Below are positions 54,811 through 63,461 of a stretch of 64,000 bases of DNA, in pieces; the stretch's first letter is position 1; the number at the start of each line of letters is the position of its first letter. The position numbers were made by a program, and so were the translations under genes. The stretch spans positions 496,001-560,000 of the forward strand of contig CAWCVJ010000001.1 of assembly GCA_963799065.1 (NCBI GenBank), read 5' to 3'. The stretch comes from JAJPHW01 sp963799065. GTDB lineage: Bacteria > Acidobacteriota > Terriglobia > Terriglobales > Acidobacteriaceae. Under the pieces are notes generated by a model. It saw only the letters and a list, made by a program, of their open reading frames with translations, did no database searches and was not told the DNA's origin.

Positions 54811-54826
54811 ATTAAGGATTCAAATT

Positions 54827-55534
54827 ATGGCAACCGCAACTGAAAGCAACGCCCTGCTCGCGCAAGAGCGCCCGGCAGGTAACAAGAATGCCGCGCGCCG
54901 TGTGCGCGTGAGCGGCAAAGTGCCCGCTGTTCTTTATGGCGCGGGCAAGAACGCGATTTCTGTCAGCGTCGATCCACGCCAGGTTTCGCGCATTCTGCAC
55001 TCTCGCACCGGCCACAACACGATTTTCGATCTCAACCTCGAAGGTGGAGAGAACACCAAGGTCATGATCGTCGACTGGCAGTATGAGCCCATCAAAGGCT
55101 CATTGCTGCACATCGATCTCAAGCGCATTGCGATGGATCGCAAGCTGACGGTCAGCATTCCGATCGTGTTGACGGGCGAAGCGGTTGGCGTGAAGCTCGA
55201 AGGCGGCGTGCTCGAGCAAATGCTGCGTGAAGTCGAAATTGAATGCTTGCCCGCGGACATTCCTTCCGCAGTAGAACTCGACATCAGCCAGTTAAGTTTC
55301 GGCAAGGTGTTGCGCGTTTCCGATCTGCCGCATGACCCTAAGCTGACGTTCCTGACCGATGCGGGACAGCCGGTTGCGCACGTGACCTCGATTAAGGAAG
55401 AAGTTGCGCCTACGCCGGATGCGGCTGCGGACGCGGCGGCTACCGCGGCTGAGCCGGAAGTCATCAAGAAGGGCAAGCAGGAAACTGCTGACGAAGAGCC
55501 TGCGGCTGGCGCGGCCAAGAAAGACAAGAAGTGA
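54827..55534 (+). CDS. rplY: 50S ribosomal protein L25, Ctc/TL5 form
   Basis: A 235-residue long-form L25 that binds 5S rRNA. The N-terminal L25 domain has RVRVSGKVPAVLYGAGKN and SVDPRQVSRILHSRTGHNTIFDL. The C-terminal beta domain (VSIPIVLTGEAVGVKLEGGVLEQMLREVEIECLPADIP, LDISQLSFGKVLRVSDLP) is the general-stress Ctc portion. The tail is Ala/Lys/Glu-rich and disordered. It follows prs by 16 bases and precedes pth, the usual order. Confidence 0.97.
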   Translation: MATATESNALLAQERPAGNKNAARRVRVSGKVPAVLYGAGKNAISVSVDPRQVSRILHSRTGHNTIFDLNLEGGENTKVMIVDWQYEPIKGSLLHIDLKRIAMDRKLTVSIPIVLTGEAVGVKLEGGVLEQMLREVEIECLPADIPSAVELDISQLSFGKVLRVSDLPHDPKLTFLTDAGQPVAHVTSIKEEVAPTPDAAADAAATAAEPEVIKKGKQETADEEPAAGAAKKDKK

Positions 55535-55584
55535 GAGTGGTTCCGCGGTTAGCTTTGCAAGCCGCGGAGCCTTGTTGATTCGGC

Positions 55585-56166
55585 GTGAAACTGATTGTCG
55601 GTTTAGGCAACCCGGGCATCGAGTATCAGTTCACGCCTCACAACATAGGCTTCTTGGCTGTGGACAAGTTCGCCGACCAGTGCGGCGTGGAAGTTCGTAA
55701 TCGCCAATGCAGAGCATTGACCGCGCGAACGAATATCGGCGGACAAGAAGTCTTGCTGGCCAAGCCGGAGACGTTCATGAACTTGAGCGGTCTCTCGGTG
55801 CGGGAGTTGGTGGACAAGAACGACCTCAGTCCGGAAACGGATCTGATCGTGATTCAGGATGAGCTGGATTTTTCGTTAGGCACGGTGCGTATTCACACGA
55901 AGAAGAATGCAGCCGGACACAACGGAATTATCTCCATCATCGAGGCGTTGGGAACGAAAGATTTTTTGCGAATTCGCCTGGGCGTAATGCCGGAGAGAAA
56001 AGTGCGCGACGGACAGAGTTATCTGCTATCGCCGTTCCGCAAGGCGGACTTGGTTGTCGTCGACCAGATGCTGGAGACGGCGGCCGAAGCCAGCAAAGAT
56101 ATCTTGAGTAAAGGCGCGGCTGCGGCGATGAATTTCTACAACCGCAAAGCCGAGGACGAGAAGTAG
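55585..56166 (+). CDS. pth: peptidyl-tRNA hydrolase
   Basis: A 193-residue esterase that frees peptides from tRNA. It starts at GTG with KLIVGLGNPGIEYQFTPHNIGF, where N9 and the catalytic H19 are visible, and continues with LAKPETFMNLSG, VIQDELDFSLGTVRI and HTKKNAAGHNGIISIIEALGTKDFLRIRLG. The ribosomal gene context (rplY before, rpsF after) is normal. No irregularity seen. Confidence 0.97.
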   Translation: MKLIVGLGNPGIEYQFTPHNIGFLAVDKFADQCGVEVRNRQCRALTARTNIGGQEVLLAKPETFMNLSGLSVRELVDKNDLSPETDLIVIQDELDFSLGTVRIHTKKNAAGHNGIISIIEALGTKDFLRIRLGVMPERKVRDGQSYLLSPFRKADLVVVDQMLETAAEASKDILSKGAAAAMNFYNRKAEDEK

Positions 56167-56198
56167 AAATAGTTAGGCCAAAGAAATTGGAGAAGCTG

Positions 56199-56594
56199 AT
56201 GAATCGTTCTTATGAATTGATGTTTATTGTCCGTCCTGACATGACGGAAGAAGATCAGGATAAACTCATTGCCACGCTGGAAAGTGCAATCACGACGTCC
56301 AACGCCCTTAGCAAGGGTGTGGAAAAATGGGGCAAGCGGCGGCTGGCCTATCCTGTGCGCCGTTTTCACGATGGCATTTACATCCTGCTGAAGGTTGAAG
56401 GCGGTGGCGACCTCATCCACGAACTGGAGCGCCGCCTGCGTGTGTCCGAGCCGGTGATTAAGTTCCTCACCGTGCGCACCGACGAGGAACAGAAGCGGCT
56501 TGACAAGATCAAGGCGCACCGTGATCTTCGCCGCAAACCTGCGCCACCCGTGGCGGAAACTGCTGCGGTCGAAGCGCCTGCTGCGACTGCGTAA
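56199..56594 (+). CDS. rpsF: 30S ribosomal protein S6
   Basis: A 131-residue S6. The start is the ATG ten bases behind GGAG, giving NRSYELMFIVRPDMTEEDQDKL. The central fold contains WGKRRLAYPVRRFHDGIYILLKVEG and the C-terminus a typical Ala/Glu-rich tail (PVAETAAVEAPAATA). It partners S18 in the small subunit, whose gene follows 31 bases on. Confidence 0.96.
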   Translation: MNRSYELMFIVRPDMTEEDQDKLIATLESAITTSNALSKGVEKWGKRRLAYPVRRFHDGIYILLKVEGGGDLIHELERRLRVSEPVIKFLTVRTDEEQKRLDKIKAHRDLRRKPAPPVAETAAVEAPAATA

Positions 56595-56625
56595 ACAAAT
56601 TCTTACGAGAGATTGAAGGAGAATT

Positions 56626-56976
56626 ATGGCTGACGAAACTAGACCGACATCATCCTCAAGCGACGGCGGAGACCGCCCCGACCGTGAGCGCCGTCCACCG
56701 CGTCCTATGGGACAAGGTGGTCCTGGCGGACGCGAAGGCGGACCTGGCGGACGCAAGTTTTTCCGCCGCAAGAAAGTGTGCAAATTCTGCACCGAGAAAA
56801 TCGATGCCATCAACTACAAGGACGTGCGCCTGCTCGCCGGCTTCGTCGCCGAGAGCGGCAAAATCACGCCCCGCCGCCTGACCGGAGTTTGCACTCCCCA
56901 TCAGCGCCGGTTGTCGCTGGCCATCAAACAGGCTCGCAACATCGCGTTGCTGCCATTTTCAGGGCGAGCAGCGTAA
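56626..56976 (+). CDS. rpsR: 30S ribosomal protein S18, with Gly/Arg/Pro-rich N-terminal extension
   Basis: A 116-residue S18; the core begins near residue 44 with FFRRKKVCKFCTEKIDAINYKDVRLLAGFV and ITPRRLTGVCTPHQRRLSLAIKQAR, matching the usual 75-residue protein. About 40 extra N-terminal residues (RPDRERRPPRPMGQGGPGG) are low complexity and basic. The SD (AAGGAG) supports the early start. S18 N-termini are the classical substrate of RimI, of which a distant relative is encoded at 3340. Confidence 0.96.
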   Translation: MADETRPTSSSSDGGDRPDRERRPPRPMGQGGPGGREGGPGGRKFFRRKKVCKFCTEKIDAINYKDVRLLAGFVAESGKITPRRLTGVCTPHQRRLSLAIKQARNIALLPFSGRAA

Positions 56977-57040
56977 ATTATTCGCGGACGTTTATCCCCT
57001 ACTGCCGCGATGCTGCGGCCAATAAATTTAGGAGCGATTC

Positions 57041-57493
57041 ATGGAAGTCATACTGAAAGAAGACGTAGTCAAGCTCGGTTCCCGCGGCGACGTGGTCAAA
57101 GTCGCGGAGGGCTATGGGCGAAATTTTCTGCTGCCGCGCAAGCTGGCCATCGAAGCCTCAGCCAGCAACAAGAGCGTGATTGAGCAGATGAAGGCGGCGT
57201 CCGTGCGCCGCTCTGCGAAAGAGAAGGGGCAAGCGGAAGAGCTCGCGAGGCAGTTCGAGCCGCTCGCGCTACACTTCCAACGTCGCTCAGGCGATAACGA
57301 GCAGCTCTTCGGCTCCGTGACTTCGGGCGACATCGCCGACGCGCTGGCCAAGAAAGGTTTCGAGCTGGATCGCCGCAAGATTCAATTGCACGATCCGCTG
57401 AAGTCGCTGGGCGAATTCACTATCCCGATCAAGCTGCACAAAGATGTGACTGCGCACATCAAAGTGGTTGTTGAGCCCGAAGCGGCAGCATAA
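57041..57493 (+). CDS. rplI: 50S ribosomal protein L9
   Basis: A 150-residue L9 with MEVILKEDVVKLGSRGDVVKVAEGYGRNFLLPRKLAIEAS at the N-terminal rRNA-binding domain, a connecting helix and the C-terminal domain (LFGSVTSGDIADALAKKGFELDRRKI, LGEFTIPIKLHKDVTAHIKVVV). It ends the ispE-to-rplI cluster and is followed by a repeat element. Confidence 0.97.
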   Translation: MEVILKEDVVKLGSRGDVVKVAEGYGRNFLLPRKLAIEASASNKSVIEQMKAASVRRSAKEKGQAEELARQFEPLALHFQRRSGDNEQLFGSVTSGDIADALAKKGFELDRRKIQLHDPLKSLGEFTIPIKLHKDVTAHIKVVVEPEAAA

Positions 57494-57510
57494 CAGGTTC
57501 AAGATTTTAT

Positions 57511-57615
57511 TCTGTGAACCTCTGTGATCCCTCCGTGCCCTCTGTGGCAAAGGTTTTCGCGGACTCCCTAACCCCAAAGTCTTAACCACAGAGAACACAG
57601 AGGTTTCACAGAGAG
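57511..57615. repeat. CCACAGAG-type inverted intergenic repeat
   Basis: Two arms face each other: CTGTGAACCTCTGTG ... CCCTCTGTGGCAAAG, and CCACAGAGAACACAGAGG ... CACAGAG. The element can fold on itself and is the kind of dispersed, repeat-rich stretch found between many acidobacterial genes. It fills part of the 324-base gap after rplI. The rest of the gap (57616-57817) shows no gene or clear promoter. Confidence 0.6.
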
Positions 57616-57817
57616 ACTACGTTTTTCCTCCCGACCTGCCCCTCTCGATAGCCATCCATTTTCCTGCGAGTTAAAATCCTCTAGTCCGCGATTACTAAGG
57701 TGCTGAAGCAATCATTCGGCCAAACCGCGCTTACGTATTGCGGTTTGCCTCGTCCAACACAGTGCCAGCGGAGAGAACGGCAAAGGCGCCCCGCGAGCTT
57801 ACTGACGAGGAGAGTTT

Positions 57818-58537
57818 ATGCCGGCCGGAACCATTGCAGTTCCTTTTAAGATTGGCGGGTTCGCCAATCGCAGGCACGGGCAACAGAGCGACAGCAAAAC
57901 TCGGATACTGGAGACTCCCAACCCCCCAGTTTTGGGAGATATGGCCGGGCAAAGCGTAAGTCGAATGGAAGACGCCACGCTGGTGCGCGAAGCGCAGCGC
58001 GGGAACCGTGCTGCCTTCGAGTCGCTGGTGCGCAACTACGATCAGGCTGTGCTGCGCCTCGCGTTGCACCTCACCGGGTCGGAGCATGAGGCGCAGGATG
58101 TTTATCAGGAAGCGTTTCTGAAGGCGTACAAGAGCATCGGCAACTTTCGTTTTGAGTGCTCTTTTTACACTTGGATTTATCGCATCGTGACGAATTTGTG
58201 TCTCGATCACTTGCGCAAGCGTCAAGTGCGCAAAGAAGATGCGCCCGTGGCGACGGACGAGCACGGGGAGCAATACGACTTGCTAAATCAGGTTCCGGAT
58301 GGGCGTGCGGGTGCGAACCCGGAGCGCGAGTTGATGCGGCGCGAGATGGGCAAGCGCATCGGCGCGGCGCTCGAAAAGCTGACGCCCCGTGAGCGCATGG
58401 TTTTTGAGTTAAAGCACTATCAGGGTTTAAAGCTGAGGACGGTAGGTGAAGTTCTTAATACAACGGAGGAGACCGCGAAAAATACTTTATTTCGCGCAAC
58501 GCAAAAACTGCGCGGATCATTAGCGGATATCCGATGA
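57818..58537 (+). CDS. ECF-family RNA polymerase sigma factor
   Basis: A 239-residue protein from the ATG behind GAGGAG, a strong ribosome site. The sigma part begins near residue 50: LVREAQRGNRAAFESLVRNYD, region 2 EAQDVYQEAFLKAYKS and FRFECSFYTWIYRIVTNLCLDHLRK, region 4 LTPRERMVFELKHYQGLKLRTVGEVLNTTEETAKNTLFRA. The first 50 residues are not part of the family and may be an extension or an untranslated leader if translation starts at the ATG at 57941, which has GGGAG close by. First gene of a four-gene envelope-stress-like operon. Confidence 0.9.
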   Translation: MPAGTIAVPFKIGGFANRRHGQQSDSKTRILETPNPPVLGDMAGQSVSRMEDATLVREAQRGNRAAFESLVRNYDQAVLRLALHLTGSEHEAQDVYQEAFLKAYKSIGNFRFECSFYTWIYRIVTNLCLDHLRKRQVRKEDAPVATDEHGEQYDLLNQVPDGRAGANPERELMRREMGKRIGAALEKLTPRERMVFELKHYQGLKLRTVGEVLNTTEETAKNTLFRATQKLRGSLADIR

Positions 58538-58553
58538 GAGTTGGGATGAATTT

Positions 58554-59495
58554 ATGAAATGCGAATGGCTTAAAGAGAATATAGTGCTGTACGCATACAA
58601 CGAGCTGGCGGATGACGCGCGGCACGAAACGGAACAGCATTTAGCGCGGTGTTCCGAATGTGCAGCGGAGTTGCGTGCGGTGGGCGAGCTACATGGCGCG
58701 TTTGAGCGATTGGCAATGCAAGAACCCACGCCGAACCTGCTGGCCGCTTCGCGCATGAGGTTGCAGGAATCGCTCGAAACCGCCGAGCAGGGCGGATTGT
58801 GGCAGCGTCTAACCTTCGATCCATTTATATGGTTTCGCCAGATTAGCTTTGCGCCCGCGCTGGCCGCGGTAATTTTTATCGTAGGATTCGCCGGCGGCAT
58901 CGGCATTACGTATCGATTTCTGCGCGGCGATCATTTCGCAGGGACAACCGCTGCGATCACTTCTCCGAGTGGAATGGACGAATCTTCCGTCGCAGGAATC
59001 CGTTCCATCTCGCAGCAGCCCGGAACCAACAACGTCACCATTCAGTACGATTCGCTGTCACCCAAAGAGGCACAGGGTTCACTGAACGATCAACGTATCC
59101 AGCAATTGCTTCTGTTCGCGGCTCGCAACAACTACAACTCCGGTGTGCGCATGGATTCGGTCAACCTGCTCACTCAGCAGCCGGCCAATGATCACGTGCG
59201 TGAGACTCTCGTCTATGCTCTGCGCTACGACTCGAATCCCGGCGTGCGTCTCAAGGCGCTGGACGGCCTTAGCAACTATGTGAAGGACGACGTCAGGGTG
59301 CGCGATGCCGTGCTGGAAGCACTCATGGACGATTCCAATCAGGGTGTCCGTATCGACGCGCTAAAGCTTTTGAATTCGGTGGAAGCGGACAGCAGCGTCC
59401 GTATCGTCTTGCAGAAGCTGGCGCAGTCCGACAAGAATGTATACATCCGCTCGCAGGCCAAGGCTATGGTCGCGCAGATGCCGGAGATGAACTAG
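58554..59495 (+). CDS. zf-HC2 anti-sigma factor with HEAT-repeat periplasmic domain
   Basis: A 313-residue membrane protein. The N-terminal zinc motif is HETEQHLARCSECAAEL (H..C..C). A membrane helix follows at about 97-118 (ISFAPALAAVIFIVGFAGGIG). The C-terminal third is built from alpha-helical repeats of about 35 residues: ARNNYNSGVRMDSVNLL, YALRYDSNPGVRLKALDGL, LEALMDDSNQGVRIDALKLL and LAQSDKNVYIRSQAKAMV, typical HEAT repeats. This makes the sensor part a protein-binding scaffold. It is the second gene of the operon, next to its cognate sigma factor. Confidence 0.88.
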   Translation: MKCEWLKENIVLYAYNELADDARHETEQHLARCSECAAELRAVGELHGAFERLAMQEPTPNLLAASRMRLQESLETAEQGGLWQRLTFDPFIWFRQISFAPALAAVIFIVGFAGGIGITYRFLRGDHFAGTTAAITSPSGMDESSVAGIRSISQQPGTNNVTIQYDSLSPKEAQGSLNDQRIQQLLLFAARNNYNSGVRMDSVNLLTQQPANDHVRETLVYALRYDSNPGVRLKALDGLSNYVKDDVRVRDAVLEALMDDSNQGVRIDALKLLNSVEADSSVRIVLQKLAQSDKNVYIRSQAKAMVAQMPEMN

Positions 59496-59497
59496 TC

Positions 59498-60682
59498 ATG
59501 TTGAAACGCGCCATCCAGTTCGCGGCGACGCTAATGGTCTTGTCGTCGCTCGCGCTCGCGCAGCAGGGACGCGTGTTCAGCGAAGGCGGGCGCTGGGTAC
59601 AGGAAATCAAAGGCGATCTGGGCAACGCCCGAAGTCTGCGCATCGACATCGAATCGGGATCGGTTGAGATTCAGGGCGCTTCACAACCCAATGTCACATA
59701 CGAGATTCACAACCGGCTGCGGGAGTCGTCCGAGAGCAGTGCGCGCAGAATGTTTGAGGCATATCGAATTGATGCCAAACTGCGCGGTGACACGGCGATC
59801 ATCAACGCCGAGTGGGATGGGCGGGAGCCGCATCGATTCTCCGGCGACTTCCGCATCGTGGTTCCGCGCGACCTAAGCCACATCAAGATTGAAACAGCTG
59901 GCGGCGACATTGCGGTACACAACGTCGGCGCACGGCTTGAAGCGGAGAGCGCAGGCGGCAGCATTCGACTGGCGGACATTGGTGGGGAAATCGACGCGCA
60001 TACCGGCGGGGGCAGCATCGACTTACAAGATGCAGGCTCGGATGTGAATCTTGACACCGGCGGGGGCAGCATTCATATTGCCTCTGCGAAGGGACGCGTG
60101 AACGCGCAAAGCGGCGGGGGCAGCGTCACTCTGCTTTACGGTCAAGAGGACGCGGTTCTGGAAACCGGGGGCGGCAGTATTCGCGTCGATCATTGCGGCG
60201 GCAAGGTTCATGCGAGTACGGGGGGCGGCAGCATCGACCTTGGCGACATAGGCGGCTCTGCGGAAATGGACACAGGCGGCGGCAACATTAATCTGGCGTC
60301 AGCCAAGGGTCCGGTTCGCGCCACGACGGGCGGCGGTAGCATCGTGTTGAACGGTGTTACGTCGGTTCGTGCGGAGACCAGCGGCGGCGGCATCATCGCG
60401 CACATGATGGCTCCCGTCGATCGCGCCGGTTCTACCCTCGAGACGTCCGCCGGCGATATCACGGTATATGTTCCGGTTTCCTTAAAGGTCAACGTCCAGG
60501 CGGAGATTGAAGTGGCCAACGGACACCGTATTCACACCGATTTTCCCGAGATAAAAATCAATAGCGAGGGTGGCGACTGGGGGCCGAGCACAATCTCTGC
60601 CGAGGGCGTAATCAACGGCGGAGGCCCGGTGCTGCGAATTCAAACCACGACCGGAGACATTTACATCCGTCGTGCGCAGTAA
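59498..60682 (+). CDS. exported DUF4097-type beta-repeat protein
   Basis: A 394-residue protein with a signal peptide (AIQFAATLMVLSSLALAQQG). After a beta-rich lead it has about eight repeats of 17-18 residues built around GGGSI (for example GGGSIDLQDAGSDVNLDT, GGGSIHIASAKGRVNAQS), the DUF4097/bactofilin-like right-handed beta-helix. The C-terminus returns to IEVANGHRIHTDFPEIKI. DUF4097 proteins are common near anti-sigma factors. It overlaps nothing and starts three bases after the anti-sigma gene, so it is cotranscribed. Confidence 0.85.
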   Translation: MLKRAIQFAATLMVLSSLALAQQGRVFSEGGRWVQEIKGDLGNARSLRIDIESGSVEIQGASQPNVTYEIHNRLRESSESSARRMFEAYRIDAKLRGDTAIINAEWDGREPHRFSGDFRIVVPRDLSHIKIETAGGDIAVHNVGARLEAESAGGSIRLADIGGEIDAHTGGGSIDLQDAGSDVNLDTGGGSIHIASAKGRVNAQSGGGSVTLLYGQEDAVLETGGGSIRVDHCGGKVHASTGGGSIDLGDIGGSAEMDTGGGNINLASAKGPVRATTGGGSIVLNGVTSVRAETSGGGIIAHMMAPVDRAGSTLETSAGDITVYVPVSLKVNVQAEIEVANGHRIHTDFPEIKINSEGGDWGPSTISAEGVINGGGPVLRIQTTTGDIYIRRAQ

Positions 60683-60743
60683 GTGTAGGCGCGAGCGTCC
60701 GCTCGTGAGGCGACAAACCAATGAACCAAAGCAGGAGAGGGCG

Positions 60744-61901
60744 ATGATACCAGACAACTTCAGTTACAAAACACTAAGGCTTGGTGCAGTCATCTTGCTG
60801 ACCGCCGTCGTCGGCCTGGCGTCGACCCCTCCCGGAGCATGGGCGGGATACTCCAGCGAAGAATTTTTCGGTGAAGGATCCTACCTGGGCGTCGACACTC
60901 GCGACGTCACGCCCGATATGCTCGCCGACCTCAAACTGAAGGAAGAACACGGCGTCGAGGTCACCATGGTGGATCAGGACGCGCCCGCCGGGAAGGCTGG
61001 CATCAAAGAGCGCGACGTCATTCTGACGCTGAACGGCACGCCTGTCGAAAGCGTAGAGCAGTTGCGCCGCATGATTCACGAAGTTCCCGCCGGACGTGTC
61101 GTCGCGCTCGGCCTGAGTCGCGACGGCCAGTCCGTCACCGTCAAAGTTCAGCTGGCCAATCGCAAGAACGCGTTCGCGGGTTCGTTCAGTCCCGGCAATT
61201 ACAGCTATCACTTCGAAACGCCGGCGATTCCGCCTGTCCCGGAAATTCCGCCGATGAACGACATGCCGGTTTCTGTGGTTGTCGTGCATTCGTCCATGCG
61301 AAGTGGACTGATGGTCGAAAATCTCACGCCGCAACTCGGCGAATTTTTCGGAGCGAGAGACGGCCAAGCCGTTCTGGTGCGCTCCGTGGAAAAGGGCAGC
61401 CGCGCTGAAAGGGCCGGTTTTCTGGCTGGCGACGTCATCGTGAAAGTGAATGGGAAAGGCATATGCGACGCCGGAGACTTCTCGCGAGCTCTTCGTTCGC
61501 AGAAGGAAAACACTACGACGATTACCATCCTACGGGATAAGAAAGAGCAGACGATCACTCTGACCCTGCCGGCCTCTCGTCAAACAGGCGAGTATCTCGA
61601 TCAGAGTTTCGATCTTCCACAGATCGACGCCAAGATGAGTCTGGCGATCAATCAGGCAACCTCTGAAGTAGCAAGGCTGCAACCGCAAATCGCAGTGGCA
61701 AAAGCGCAGGCGGAAGAACTCAAATCAAAAGAGTTGGCGAGGCTGCGAGCTCAAATCGAGGCGGCGAAGAAACAAGCGGATAGCGTCGATGTCCAAGAAG
61801 TTCAGAAGCAGATGCGGAAATTACAGAAGCGGTTGGAAGATGAGCGAACTGACGTGAAGAATCAACTGCGCCTCGAGATCGGCGGATGGGCCGATATTTA
61901 A
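60744..61901 (+). CDS. exported double-PDZ protein
   Basis: A 385-residue protein with a signal peptide (LRLGAVILLTAVVGLASTPPGAWA). Two PDZ domains are visible: LGVDTRDVTPDMLADLKLKEEHGVEVTMV and GIKERDVILTLNGTPVESVEQLRRMI (about 45-130), then GQAVLVRSVEKGSRAERAGFLAGDVIVKVNGK (about 215-270). The C-terminal 90 residues are a coiled coil (EVARLQPQIAVAKAQAEELKSKELARL). No protease domain is attached, so it is a scaffold or substrate-binding protein. ATG behind AGGAGAGG. Fourth gene of the operon. It ends in a four-base overlap with a convergent gene. Confidence 0.88.
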   Translation: MIPDNFSYKTLRLGAVILLTAVVGLASTPPGAWAGYSSEEFFGEGSYLGVDTRDVTPDMLADLKLKEEHGVEVTMVDQDAPAGKAGIKERDVILTLNGTPVESVEQLRRMIHEVPAGRVVALGLSRDGQSVTVKVQLANRKNAFAGSFSPGNYSYHFETPAIPPVPEIPPMNDMPVSVVVVHSSMRSGLMVENLTPQLGEFFGARDGQAVLVRSVEKGSRAERAGFLAGDVIVKVNGKGICDAGDFSRALRSQKENTTTITILRDKKEQTITLTLPASRQTGEYLDQSFDLPQIDAKMSLAINQATSEVARLQPQIAVAKAQAEELKSKELARLRAQIEAAKKQADSVDVQEVQKQMRKLQKRLEDERTDVKNQLRLEIGGWADI

Positions 61902-63400
61902 AGCTTGCCAACGCCGCGTTCTTTCGCCAGCTTTTCGGCTTTCGGCATAAATACTCGATTGCGCCCAGCTTCTTTGGCGGCGTAGAGACCGGCGTCTGAC
62001 GCCTTCATGAGTTCGTCGCGGGTAGTTCCGTGATCGGGGTACCCAGCCACTCCGGCGCTGATCGTGACGGGCCGATGAACGCCGGGAAACTGCCAGCTTT
62101 CAACCGAAGCCCGCAGCTTGTGAGCGACATCGAATGCGTCTTTTGCGCTCGCCTGTGCCAGCAGTATCGCAAACTCCTCGCCTCCATATCGGCAGACCAC
62201 GTCGATCTTGCGTACTTGTTGGTGCAGCAACGATGAAACTTGGCGCAGGACTTCGTCTCCCAGTAGATGGCCGAACTCGTCATTGAGCGACTTGAATTGA
62301 TCGATATCGAGCATAATGAGCGCGATGCCAGTGCCGAAGCGCTGGGCGCGTTCAATCTCCTCCGCCATGCGCATTTCGAAAAATCGCCGATTAAAGATTC
62401 CGGTTAGCCCATCGCGGTAGGCGAGTTGCCGTACCCGCTCAACATAATACGCATTTTGAATGGCAGTCGCGCAGATGTCGGCCACCGATTCCAATGGAGC
62501 CAGATCGTGCGGATTGAAGCACCCGCTTTCTCCGCATGCCAGTATCAACAAGCCCAGGGACTGACCAAACGAGACCAAAGGAATGATGACGCGGGAACGT
62601 GTTTCTTCATAAAGCTGGAACTCCTGAGTTTGCGGGATCAGATTGTTGTGGACTATTGTCTTTCCGGAAGCCAGGGCCTCCCCGAACTTTCCCTCGGCCG
62701 CCGCAAATCTGCCGCCTTCCCGAACCCGCGCCGTCAACAATCCGTAGTGCGCGCGTAGAACCAGTTGTTCCTCTTCTTTCAGCAGAATGGCGACCTGTGA
62801 CACCTGGAACGACTGCTGCACCAACATGCAGGACTTGGAGAGTAAATGTTCAATATCCAGAACCGCGGTCGTCTGCTGTGCGATGGCGCTGATCGCTTCC
62901 ATCTGCGCTGCTCTTCGCCGTTCTGTCGAATAGAGCTTGGCATTCTGTAACGCCATCGAAGCTTGAGTCGAAAAGAGGGTCAGCAAGTCGACGGTTTCCT
63001 CGTCGAAGTGGTCGACTTTGTCGCTTTGGCAGTCCAGTACGCCGACGAGCTCCTGCCGCACCATCAAAGGAATGGCAACTTCTGAACGGGTCGCTTTGCA
63101 GGTAGAGACATAGCGTTGATCCTGGCGCACATCGGGCGCATATACGGGACGCTTAGCGTGTGCAGCGGCGCCCGGAATCCCCTGGTGAAGACTCATGCGA
63201 ATGTTTTCGAAGCCCGGGTCCCACCCGATCTGCGAGCGAGTGTAAAGTTCCTGCGCGGTCTCGTCCAATAAAAGTATGGCAACATTTTTAAGATGAAAAT
63301 AATCCCGCGCAATGACGAGGATTTGCCGCAGCACCTCGTCCGAGTCGAGGCTCGACAATACCGCCTGACTGGCGTCATATAGAAGGGCGATTTTCTGCAT
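61898..63400 (-). CDS. GAF-GAF-GGDEF protein, probable diguanylate cyclase
   Basis: A 500-residue cytoplasmic protein with two GAF sensor domains (about 5-165 and 180-330) and a C-terminal GGDEF domain. The active-site loop reads YGGEEFAILL near residue 405, a functional variant of GGDEF, and the inhibitory RxxD site (RKID) sits five residues before it. It should make cyclic di-GMP in response to a small ligand or redox state bound by the GAF domains. Starts at an ATG close to the divergent small open frame region. No phosphodiesterase partner is near. Confidence 0.93.
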   Translation of the reverse strand: MQKIALLYDASQAVLSSLDSDEVLRQILVIARDYFHLKNVAILLLDETAQELYTRSQIGWDPGFENIRMSLHQGIPGAAAHAKRPVYAPDVRQDQRYVSTCKATRSEVAIPLMVRQELVGVLDCQSDKVDHFDEETVDLLTLFSTQASMALQNAKLYSTERRRAAQMEAISAIAQQTTAVLDIEHLLSKSCMLVQQSFQVSQVAILLKEEEQLVLRAHYGLLTARVREGGRFAAAEGKFGEALASGKTIVHNNLIPQTQEFQLYEETRSRVIIPLVSFGQSLGLLILACGESGCFNPHDLAPLESVADICATAIQNAYYVERVRQLAYRDGLTGIFNRRFFEMRMAEEIERAQRFGTGIALIMLDIDQFKSLNDEFGHLLGDEVLRQVSSLLHQQVRKIDVVCRYGGEEFAILLAQASAKDAFDVAHKLRASVESWQFPGVHRPVTISAGVAGYPDHGTTRDELMKASDAGLYAAKEAGRNRVFMPKAEKLAKERGVGKL

Positions 63401-63461
63401 GAATGTAAAGGAAGTCTATCCTGAAGTGGCGGCGGTTACCGAGGTGCCCAAAGTAACGTGT

